Source: Streptomyces sp. JHA26 (lineage in GTDB: Bacteria; Actinomycetota; Actinomycetes; Streptomycetales; Streptomycetaceae). Taken from it: a DNA stretch of 62,534 nt. Location of the stretch: contig NZ_BDJC01000043.1 in assembly GCF_002005565.1 (NCBI RefSeq), forward strand, positions 1-62,534. Direction: 5' to 3'. The position numbers and the translations under genes were made by a program. A model generated the notes under the pieces. It was given only the letters and a program-made list of their open reading frames with translations. It searched no databases and was not told the DNA's origin. Shown one piece after another: positions 55,691 to 62,534 of this stretch (positions are counted from its first letter, which is position 1; every line of letters starts with the position of its first letter).

Positions 55691-56488
55691 CTAACCGGTG
55701 GGGGGAAGCTCCTGTACGCGACGGAAGAGCAAGTCGTTCACCACATGTCCCTTGTCCAGTCCCTGGCCCTCGAAACGGGTCAGTGGCCGGTGGGCGGGGC
55801 GCGGCGCGAAACCGCCGCCGGCCACGGTGTTCTCGAAGCAGGGGTGCGCGGTGAGGACCTCGAGCATCTGCTCCGCGTACGGCTCCCAGTCGGTGGCGCA
55901 GTGCACGACGGCGCCCGGCGCGAGGCGGGACGCGGCCAGGGAGAGGAACTCCGGCTGGATCAGGCGGCGCTTGTGGTGCCGCTTCTTCGGCCAGGGGTCG
56001 GGGAAGTAGACGCGCAGTCCGGCAAGGGAGTCGGGGGCGAGCATCTCGCGCAGCAGGATGATCGCGTCGCCGTTGCCCACGCGGATGTTGGACAGACCGT
56101 TCCGTTCGGCGAGACCGAGCAGGTTTCCCTGGCCGGGGGTGTGGACGTCGACGGCGAGGATGTTGGTGTCCGGGTCGGCGGCGGCCATCTGGGCGGTGGC
56201 CTCGCCCATGCCGAAACCGATCTCCAGGACGACGGGGCGGGTGTTCCCGAACAGCTCGGCGAGGTCGATGACCCGCTGTCCGTCGATGTCCAGTCCCCAC
56301 TTCGGCCACAGTCGCTGCAGCGCGTCCGCCTGCCCGGTGGTGACCCGGCTCCGGCGCGGCTGGAAACTCCGGATGCGCCGCTCGAAGTGCGACCCGGCGG
56401 GATCGGCCTTCGGGCCGTCGGGGAACCGGGGCTCACCCTTGGCGCGAACCGGCTGCGGGGTCTCGGGGGCATGGCGTGAATCAGACAC
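55691..56488 (-). CDS. trmB: tRNA (guanine-N7-)-methyltransferase
   Basis: A 265-residue SAM-dependent enzyme making m7G46 in tRNA. An Arg-rich start (RRIRSFQPRRSRVTTGQADA) is followed by VVLEIGFGMGEATAQMAA (SAM motif I), LAVDVHTPG, NIRVGNGDA and the signature VYFPDPWPKKRHHKRRLIQ, with TDWEPYAEQM near the end. It is normal in length except for an extra N-terminal 35 residues common in Streptomyces. First gene of a trmB-PrsW pair. Confidence 0.96.
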   Translation of the reverse strand: MSDSRHAPETPQPVRAKGEPRFPDGPKADPAGSHFERRIRSFQPRRSRVTTGQADALQRLWPKWGLDIDGQRVIDLAELFGNTRPVVLEIGFGMGEATAQMAAADPDTNILAVDVHTPGQGNLLGLAERNGLSNIRVGNGDAIILLREMLAPDSLAGLRVYFPDPWPKKRHHKRRLIQPEFLSLAASRLAPGAVVHCATDWEPYAEQMLEVLTAHPCFENTVAGGGFAPRPAHRPLTRFEGQGLDKGHVVNDLLFRRVQELPPTG

Positions 56489-56523
56489 AGTGAGTCGATT
56501 TTACGGCCGGACGGAGGCGGGAA

Positions 56524-56611
56524 CCGCCTCGCCGTCCCAGCACCGGGCACCCCGCCGTCCCGGCACCGGGCACCCCGCCGTCCCGGCGCCGGGCGCCCCG
56601 CCGTCCCCGTC
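56524..56611. repeat. 23-bp tandem repeat between lhgO and trmB
   Basis: Units with the core ccgggcaccccgccgtcccg start at 56543 and 56566, with a diverged copy at 56589 and a partial one before 56543. The array runs into the 3' end of the lhgO-like gene. Confidence 0.8.
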
Positions 56612-57839
56612 ACCCCGCCGCCCCCGTCCCCAACGCGGCCAGTGCCCGTCGCCCCACCTCCCGCCCGATCGGCAGCGCCGCCGTCGCCGCGGGGGACGGC
56701 GCGTTCAGGACGTGCACCGCGCACGCCCCCTCCTTGATCAGGAAGTCGTCCACCAGCGTCCCGTCCGCCAGGACCGCCTGCGCCCGCACCCCCGCCGGCG
56801 CCCCCACCAGGTCGTCCTCCGTCACCGACGGCAGCAGCCTGCGCACCGCCGACGTGAACGCCCCCTTGGACACCGACCGCCGCAGCTCCCCGGCGCCGTA
56901 CCTCCAGTGCCGCCGGGCGATGCGCCACGAGCCCGGCCAGGAGAGCACGGCGCCCAGCTCGCGGGGCCGGACGACGCCCCAGCCGTAGCCCTCGCGGGCC
57001 AGGGCCGGTACCGCGTTGGGGCCGATGTGCACGCTGCCGTCGATGCCGCGGGTCAGGTGCACGCCGAGGAACGGGAACGCCGGGTCCGGCACCGGATAGA
57101 CCAGGCCCCGCACCAGCTCCGGCCGGGCCAGCTCGTAGTACTCGCCCCGGAACGGGATGATCCGCATCCCCGGGTCGTCCCCCGTCATCCGCGCGACCTC
57201 GTCGCAGTGCAGGCCGGCGCAGTTGACCAGGACCCGGGCGCGGAGCACGTCACCGGTACGGGTGCGGACGGCGACCCCGAGGTCCGGGCGCCGGTCGATG
57301 CGCAGGACCTCCGCGCCGTAGCGGATCTCCGCCCCGGACGCCCGGGCCAGCTGCCGTGCCACGCCGACGTAGTCGCAGACGCCGGTGGTCCCGACGTGTA
57401 TGGCCGCCAGGCCCCGGACCTCCGGTTCGTACGCGTGGATCTGGGGCGTGCCCAGCTCCCGCACGGGGATGCCGTTCTCCCGGCCGCGCTGCACGAGCGC
57501 GTGCAGCCGGGGCAGCTCGGCCCGCTCGGTGGCGACGATCAGCTTGCCGGTGACCGCGTGGTCGACGCCGTACTCGGCGCAGAACTTGATCATTTCGGCG
57601 GCGCCCCGCACCGCGTAGCGGGCCTTCAGCGAGCCCGGGCGGTAGTAGATGCCGCTGTGGATCACGCCGCTGTTGCGGCCCGTCTGGTGCCGGGCCGGGC
57701 CCGGCTCCTTCTCCAGCACCGTCACGCGCGTGCCCGGCGCGGTGCGCGTGATCGCGTACGCCGTGGACAGGCCGACGATCCCGCCGCCGATCACCAGCAC
57801 GTCGCAGTCGTATGCGATCCCGGTCCGCACGTGTGCCAC
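56610..57839 (-). CDS. lhgO: L-2-hydroxyglutarate oxidase (FAD-dependent)
   Basis: A 409-residue DAO-family flavoenzyme. The FAD-binding start is CDVLVIGGGIVGLSTAYAIT, followed by RHQTGRNSGVIHSGIYYRPG, which is the LhgO signature. VNCAGLHCDEVAR, PFRGEYYEL, FPFLGVHLTRGIDGSVHIGP and the C-terminal HVLNAPSPAATAALPIG agree. It oxidises L-2-hydroxyglutarate to 2-oxoglutarate, a metabolite-repair role. GTG 57839 is used; codon 1 could also lie a few codons further in. It is separate from the sporulation gene. Confidence 0.92.
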   Translation of the reverse strand: MAHVRTGIAYDCDVLVIGGGIVGLSTAYAITRTAPGTRVTVLEKEPGPARHQTGRNSGVIHSGIYYRPGSLKARYAVRGAAEMIKFCAEYGVDHAVTGKLIVATERAELPRLHALVQRGRENGIPVRELGTPQIHAYEPEVRGLAAIHVGTTGVCDYVGVARQLARASGAEIRYGAEVLRIDRRPDLGVAVRTRTGDVLRARVLVNCAGLHCDEVARMTGDDPGMRIIPFRGEYYELARPELVRGLVYPVPDPAFPFLGVHLTRGIDGSVHIGPNAVPALAREGYGWGVVRPRELGAVLSWPGSWRIARRHWRYGAGELRRSVSKGAFTSAVRRLLPSVTEDDLVGAPAGVRAQAVLADGTLVDDFLIKEGACAVHVLNAPSPAATAALPIGREVGRRALAALGTGAAG

Positions 57840-57924
57840 CTTCCGGTCCCTTCCCGGTCCGTCCCCCGCCTCCGATAGTGCACCGCGTCACTGACAATGC
57901 CCTCGAACCCGTGCGGCACCGGGC

Positions 57925-59349
57925 TCAGGCCGGGGTCACCAGGAGCGGCCGGGCGCGCTCGCGGAGCTCGGCCACGCGGGGTTCGTCGCCGTACGGCTCC
58001 AGGCGGTGCAGGAGGTCCTTGACGTACTCGGTGGTGCGGGCCGAGGAGATGCGCCCGGCGACCTCGACCGCCCGCACGCCCTGCTCGCAGGCCGCGTCCA
58101 GGTTGCCGGACTCCAGCTCGGCCACCGCCGAGACGACGAGCCTGAGGCCGTGCGAGCGGACGAACTCCTCCGTGGGCTGCGACAGCGCCTGCTCGGTGAA
58201 GCGGCGGACCTGGCGCGGTGCCTTCAGGTCGCGGTAGCACTCGGCCGCGTCGGCGGCGAACCGGTCGTAGGAGTAGAAACCCAGCCAGGTCGGATCGTTG
58301 TCGCCCGGGCGGGCGCGTTCCAACCAGCTCTCGGCGGCCTTCAGGGCGGCACCCGCCGCCGGCGCGTCGCCCGCGCGCGCGTGGGCGCGGGCCTCGACCA
58401 GGCGGAAGAAGCTCATCGTGCGGGCCGTGGCCAGGCCGCGGTTGCGCTCCAGGGCGGCCTGGGCGAGGTCCACGCCCTCGTCGCCGAAGCCGCGGTAGGT
58501 GGCCTGGAGGGACATGGAGGCGAGGACGTAGCCGCCCAGGGGGACGTCGGCCGCCGCGCGGGCCAGGCGCAGGGCCTGGATGTAGTAGCGCTGGGCGGCC
58601 TCCTGCTGACCGGTGTCGAAGGCCATCCAGCCGGCCAGGCGGGTCAGCTCGGCCGAGGCGCCGAACAGGGCGCGGCCGACCTCGTCGGAGTAGGAGCCGA
58701 GGAGCAGCGGGGCCGCCTCGACGCGTAAGCACTCGGGGACCATCGACGAACGCCAGTCGCCGCCGCCGTACTTGGAGTCCCAGCGGCGGGCGTCCTCGGC
58801 GGCCTCCCGCAGTTTCCGCACATCGCTGTGGCCGACTTTGATCGGTGCGCCGGAGCCCTCGGCCGGGCTCGCCTCACGCGCCACCGAACTGTCGGCCGGG
58901 GTTATCAGCCACCGTGAGGCGGGTGTCGCGTACGCGCTCACCGCGAACGAGCCGGCGAGCGACTGCCAGATGCCGCCGGAGCCCGCCCGGCGGCCGGCGA
59001 GGTCGAGGCGGTACAGCTCGGTGGCGGATCTGACCGCCTGCCCGACGTCCCGCGGGAAGGCGAGGCCCACTTCGGGAGCGGGGTCCGCGTCCGCCAGGCC
59101 GATCTCGTGGAGCGGCACCGGACGGCCGAGCTTCTGGCCGATGGCGGCGGCGATCAGGTGCGGTGCCGCACCCTGCGGCACCATGCCTTTCGACACCCAG
59201 CGCGCCACCGACGTCTTGTCGTAGCGAAGCGTCAGCCCGCGTTGGGCGCCGAGGTCGTTGACGCGCCGGGCGAGTCCTGCGTTGCTGATTCCCGCGAGGG
59301 CGAGAACGGCGCCGAGTTTTTCGTTCGGCCCGCGTTGCTCCCTGGACAT
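57925..59349 (-). CDS. Sporulation-associated regulator with TPR-like repeats
   Basis: A 474-residue protein. The N-terminus MSREQRGPNEKLGAVLALAG followed by SNAGLARRVNDLG and RYDKTSVARWVSKGMVP reads as an XRE-like helix-turn-helix. The rest is an array of helical pairs (AELTRLAGWMAFDTGQQEAA, RLVEARAHARAGD, AECYRDLKAPRQVRRF) of TPR type. It corresponds to the Streptomyces sporulation-associated protein family known from S. griseus and S. coelicolor (Orf1590/SCO4114-like, from memory). ATG 59349 follows GAGGGGTGG; longer upstream frames are rejected. Confidence 0.85.
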   Translation of the reverse strand: MSREQRGPNEKLGAVLALAGISNAGLARRVNDLGAQRGLTLRYDKTSVARWVSKGMVPQGAAPHLIAAAIGQKLGRPVPLHEIGLADADPAPEVGLAFPRDVGQAVRSATELYRLDLAGRRAGSGGIWQSLAGSFAVSAYATPASRWLITPADSSVAREASPAEGSGAPIKVGHSDVRKLREAAEDARRWDSKYGGGDWRSSMVPECLRVEAAPLLLGSYSDEVGRALFGASAELTRLAGWMAFDTGQQEAAQRYYIQALRLARAAADVPLGGYVLASMSLQATYRGFGDEGVDLAQAALERNRGLATARTMSFFRLVEARAHARAGDAPAAGAALKAAESWLERARPGDNDPTWLGFYSYDRFAADAAECYRDLKAPRQVRRFTEQALSQPTEEFVRSHGLRLVVSAVAELESGNLDAACEQGVRAVEVAGRISSARTTEYVKDLLHRLEPYGDEPRVAELRERARPLLVTPA

Positions 59350-60061
59350 GCGCCACCCCTCGACACAGACGGCTGCCGTGCTGGCATAACCACGCGGCAT
59401 TCGTAAACCCAGCGTAGTTCTCCGGATCCCATGCGTTAAGGGGCATTGTTCCGGTTGGCGGGATTGTGGTCCGTACCGGAGGGCGTCCTCTGCACGGACC
59501 GTCGCTGCGTGCTCCCGGTGTGTGGCCGTGCGCCCGCCCGTGCGCTCTTCTCCGGCCACCGGGGGAGCGGTTCCATGGCGATTGCGTGGGTCGGCCCGCT
59601 GTACTGGGTCCAGCGGGCTGGGGGACGCCGCCGCCTACATCCCCGCGGGCGGCGGACCGGTCCGGGAGGCGTGGCCCGCCTCCCGGACTGCGCGACTCCG
59701 GGTGGTGCGCAGAGCCTGTACGGAGCGTGTTCACAGCTGTCCGTGTGACGCCGATTTGGCCAAAAACAGCCCCCCGGGAAGAGGAGGTTCCGGCGCCCTC
59801 ACCATGGGGCTTGAGGGCGCGCGGGGTAGCCAAGGGGCGTGTTCCGGGGGCGCATTCGCGTCGTCGGGACGAGCCCCCGGGAGGTCCGCGCGCCGTGACC
59901 GGCGCCCGGCCACCGGCACATGACGTCCTCGCCCGGGTATCCGCGGGGGCGCATTCAGGGGAGCACGTGCGGCTCCGTCGACGCTCTGCGGCGCGCCCTT
60001 CATGGCAGCATGGGGAACCAGTTCGTACGGTGCACTGGTTCCCCGGCCTGTGGAGGCGTCG
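59350..60061. other. Large divergent intergenic region
   Basis: 712 bases between the sporulation gene and the asparagine-synthetase-like gene. Frames in it lack coding features. AT-rich spots near 59405-59470 (gtaaacccagcgtagttctc) and 59745-59770 (gatttggccaaaaacagc) are likely promoters or regulator sites for the two divergent genes. Confidence 0.4.
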
Positions 60062-62188
60062 ATGCGGTGGTTGGTGGGGTGGAGCAGCACCGCCGTGGGA
60101 GCCGCGGGAAGGGCGGGGGCCGACGGCTCCGCCGGGGCCACCGGGTACGACGGTGAGACGGTGCAGCCCGTGGGGTCCCAGCTCCTGTGGGGCGGCCCCG
60201 ACCCCCTGTGGGCGGTCGGCGACTGGCGCCCCGACGAGGTGCGCGTCGTCACCGTCGACCCCGGGACCCGGATCGCCGTGCTCGGTATCTGCGGCGCCTC
60301 CGACGAGCAGCTGCGCGTCGGGCTCTTCGCCGCGCGCGGCGGCGCGCTGCGGCACCTGACCGCGTGGCCCGGCAGCTACACGGCGGTCGTCCAGGTCGGC
60401 CGGCGGATCACCGTCTGCGGCGACCTCGCGGGCGCGCGGCCCGTGTTCCACACCCCCTGGGCGGGCGGCACGGCGTACGCGACCGCCGCCCTGCCCCTCG
60501 CCGATCTCGTCGAGGCCAACCTCGACTTCGGGCACCTCGCCGCACTGCTGGCCGCACCGGACGTGCCGGCCGCGCTGGACGACTCCACCCCGTACGACGG
60601 CGTGAAGCGCATTCCGCCGGGGCATGCGCTGATCCTGCGCGCCGGGGCGCGCGAGATCGCCGGGTACGAGCAGGTCGCCTCGCTCGCCGTGGCGGCACCC
60701 GCCGCCGACCCGGACAGAGCCGTCGACGGCGTGCGGGACGCGTTGGTCGAAGCCGTACGGACCCGCCTCGCCGCGCCCCGGCACGTCCCCGGGGACGGCA
60801 TCGACCCCGGGCCGGTACCGGGCATGGGGCCCGCCGAACGCCGTGCAGCACGCGGCATGCCGGTGCCCGGGATCGGCGCCGACCTGTCCGGCGGACCGGC
60901 CTCGGGAACGCTGGCGCTGCTGGCCGCCGGGCTGCCGGGGACACCGGGCACCGTGCTCGGGCACGGCACGGGCGCGGGCGAACGGCTGCTCGCCGTCACC
61001 TTCAACGACCTGGCCGTCGGCGGCCGGGAGTCCGAACTGGAGCGGGCGGGCGCCCTGGCCGCCAACCCGCGGCTGCACCACGTGGTCGTCACCGGCGGCG
61101 AGGAGTCCCTGCCGTACGCCGTGCTCGACGGGCCCCTGACCGACGAACCGGGCTCCTGCCTGGTGTCGGCGGCACGGCACCGGGTCCGGCTGGCCGCCGG
61201 CAGCGCGGACCACTTCACGGGCTACGGGGCGCGGCAGGTGCTGGACGCCCATCCGGCCAGGCTGGCCGACCTGCTGATGGACCGCAAGCGCCGCCATCTC
61301 GTACGCCCGGTCGCCGCGCTCGCCAAGGCCGACGGCTCGGTGCTGGTCCCCGCGCGCGTGTACGCCGCGGCCCGGCGCCTGTCGCGCACGTCCTACCGCG
61401 CGGGCGTCGAGGGCCTCGCCGAGCGGCTGCTGCGCCGGCGCTTCGACGAGCCGGCCGGCGGGGGCGGCGGTGCCATGGAGGCGTCGCTCGCCGTGCTCAC
61501 CTGGGCCGGGCCCGGGCCGGCGGCGCGGTGGCTGACCGGGGAAGCGCTCGCTGAAGTATCGGTTCGCCTCCAGGCCTCCCTCCAACGGGCCGGGACCGGG
61601 CCGGGACAGCGGCCGGGCGACTTCCGCGCGCGGGCGGCACTGGCCCGGCAGGCGGCCGAGGTGCGGGTGCTGGAGCAGGCCGCGGAGATCCGCTTCCAGC
61701 GGCTGCACGCGCCGTTTCTCGACAACCAGGTCGTCCGCGCCTGCCGTGCGCTGCCGGAGGCGCTGCGCGTCCAGCCCGGGGCGCGGGCCGCGATCCTGCG
61801 CACGGTGCTGGAGGGCGCCGGGGTGAGCGAGTTGCCGAGCGGCTGGGGGGCGCCGACGCAGGCACTGGCCGTCTCCGCCGCGCGGACGGGACTGCGGGCC
61901 TCCGCCGACTCCCTGCTGGCGCTGTTCGACACACCGCTGCTCGCCGAGGCGGGGCTGGTCGAGGCGCGGGTCGTGCGCAAGGCGGTGCGCGGGGCGGCCT
62001 CGGGCGAGCCGCTGCCGCTGGACGGACTGGCCGGCCTGGTCTCCCTGGAGCTCTGGCTCCGCCGCCTCCTCGCCCGCCGGGGCACCTGCTGGACCGGCAC
62101 CCCGGCACGGCAACGCGCGGTCCCCGCGGGCATCGCGCCGCAGCGCGGGGCGCTGGGGAGCGCGGGGGCCGTGGTGCGACGGGGGTGA
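60062..62188 (+). CDS. Asparagine-synthetase-like protein with degenerate active sites
   Basis: A 708-residue protein with the two-domain plan of AsnB. The N-terminal part starts MRWLVGWSS, so the Cys2 nucleophile of the glutaminase is missing. It keeps Ntn-like features such as WPGSYTAVVQVGRRITVCGD. The C-terminal synthetase part has IGADLSGGPASGTLALLAAG where active enzymes have SGGxDS; the Asp is replaced by Ala. LHAPFLDNQVVRACRALPEA later matches the AsnB C-terminal motif (PFLD). Lasso-peptide cyclases are related and also lack Cys2, but no lasso precursor or protease gene is visible. Function unknown. ATG 62062-type alternatives are not needed: ATG 60062 follows GGAGG. Confidence 0.85.
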   Translation: MRWLVGWSSTAVGAAGRAGADGSAGATGYDGETVQPVGSQLLWGGPDPLWAVGDWRPDEVRVVTVDPGTRIAVLGICGASDEQLRVGLFAARGGALRHLTAWPGSYTAVVQVGRRITVCGDLAGARPVFHTPWAGGTAYATAALPLADLVEANLDFGHLAALLAAPDVPAALDDSTPYDGVKRIPPGHALILRAGAREIAGYEQVASLAVAAPAADPDRAVDGVRDALVEAVRTRLAAPRHVPGDGIDPGPVPGMGPAERRAARGMPVPGIGADLSGGPASGTLALLAAGLPGTPGTVLGHGTGAGERLLAVTFNDLAVGGRESELERAGALAANPRLHHVVVTGGEESLPYAVLDGPLTDEPGSCLVSAARHRVRLAAGSADHFTGYGARQVLDAHPARLADLLMDRKRRHLVRPVAALAKADGSVLVPARVYAAARRLSRTSYRAGVEGLAERLLRRRFDEPAGGGGGAMEASLAVLTWAGPGPAARWLTGEALAEVSVRLQASLQRAGTGPGQRPGDFRARAALARQAAEVRVLEQAAEIRFQRLHAPFLDNQVVRACRALPEALRVQPGARAAILRTVLEGAGVSELPSGWGAPTQALAVSAARTGLRASADSLLALFDTPLLAEAGLVEARVVRKAVRGAASGEPLPLDGLAGLVSLELWLRRLLARRGTCWTGTPARQRAVPAGIAPQRGALGSAGAVVRRG

Positions 62189-62296
62189 CGGCGCCCGCGG
62201 CGGTCCGCGCGAGTTCGGCGGGGTGCCGGTCCAGCAGGTGCCCCGGCGCGGCCGCGCCGACGACGCACGGGGCCGGACCGGACACCACCGCGGCCC

Positions 62297-62534
62297 CTAC
62301 CCGCGGGTGAAGCGCGACTGCGCCCGGTCCGCGAGCGCCACCGGGCCGCCGGGAACCACCGGGTTCCCGCCCTGGACCGGCCCCGAGTTCCACAGCCGGA
62401 CGCCGTCCGCGTACACCGAGAAGCGGACCTCGCCGAGCTTCCTCGTCAGGTCGTCGACGTCGGCCAGGGCGTCGTAGGACGAGCAGGAGCGGCCGAGGTC
62501 GACGGTGACGTCGTACGTCGGCTCGCTCCACCGG
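62297..62534 (-). CDS. NPCBM-domain protein, C-terminal end (partial)
   Basis: The frame enters from the right edge and ends at TAG 62299-62297; 79 residues are visible. SEPTYDVTVDLGRSCSSYDA, LADVDDLTRKLGEVRFSVYA and DGVRLWNSGPVQGGNPVVPG follow the NPCBM carbohydrate-binding module. The usual continuation to a final ALADWA-x-SR strand is shortened here to VALADRAQSRFTRG, which may mean a small internal deletion. It is convergent to the asparagine-synthetase-like gene. Confidence 0.65.
   Translation of the reverse strand, partial: RWSEPTYDVTVDLGRSCSSYDALADVDDLTRKLGEVRFSVYADGVRLWNSGPVQGGNPVVPGGPVALADRAQSRFTRG

Noticed and set aside
59522..59923. A 133-residue frame in the divergent spacer before the AsnB-like gene
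   Set aside because: No ribosome site, no recognisable domain and a mixed Arg/Ser/Gly composition typical of chance frames.
60062..62188. Lasso-peptide cluster around the AsnB-like gene
   Set aside because: No precursor peptide, RRE protein or leader protease gene is visible on either side, and the ATP-site Asp is missing.

Overview
The window is chromosomal DNA of a Streptomyces species or very close relative. Base composition is very GC-rich with strong G/C at codon third positions, GTG starts are frequent, Mycothiol-type, Lsr2-type and DUF3073 proteins are present, and the order of core genes (dnaX end, purD, purC, an lsr2-like gene, purSQL, purF, purM, a DUF3073 gene, valine dehydrogenase, bldC, hrpA) is the one known from the central Streptomyces chromosome. 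I could run no database search; names rest on recognised motifs and gene order.

Layout. 1-6730: the end of dnaX, a 19-bp tandem repeat, purD, a membrane protein resembling an M48 peptidase without its metal site, a dimethylformamidase-like protein and purC. 6733-11420: two tRNA-Gly(GCC) genes and an aberrant tRNA-Gly(UCC) frame a four-gene ABC transporter/two-component operon, followed by an lsr2-like gene. 11690-20010: purS-purQ-purL with translational coupling, an Uma2-family remnant, a mycothiol-isomerase-like protein, a META lipoprotein, purF, purM and a DUF3073 gene. 20300-23431: valine dehydrogenase, an unknown protein and bldC with a long leader and a U-rich terminator. 23700-30142: a small CxxC protein, two identical tRNA-Asp genes, hrpA, a solitary TnpB element, tRNA-Phe and tRNA-Glu, and a perfect parS site between two tRNA genes.

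30223-37435: a membrane metallophosphoesterase, a minimal metallopeptidase, a lipoprotein, a DEAD-box helicase with an RGG/RDD repeat tail, an APC permease and tRNA-Lys. 37699-50198 is the accessory part: a lipase/esterase with a WYL regulator, a three-gene ESX-like module of poorer codon adaptation, an IS110 remnant fused to a truncated TRIC channel gene, a PGRP amidase, a GntR fragment, a RibD-like fusion with reversed domain order, and an epoxide hydrolase divergent from a MarR gene with twin operators. 50199-62534 returns to conserved genes: initiator tRNA, a PP2C/SpoIIE phosphatase, a c-di-AMP riboswitch in front of an M23 peptidase, an aldo/keto reductase, trmB-PrsW, an L-2-hydroxyglutarate oxidase, a sporulation-associated regulator, a degenerate asparagine-synthetase-like protein and the end of an NPCBM protein.

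Functionally, seven de novo purine genes (purD, C, S, Q, L, F, M) lie in four separate transcription units of one pathway. Development and chromosome biology are represented by bldC, the Lsr2-like protein, parS and the sporulation gene, and envelope remodelling by the M23 and PGRP enzymes. I found no complete CRISPR, prophage or biosynthetic cluster. The best candidates for undescribed biology are the aberrant tRNA-Gly, the ESX-like three-gene module and the degenerate asparagine-synthetase-like protein.
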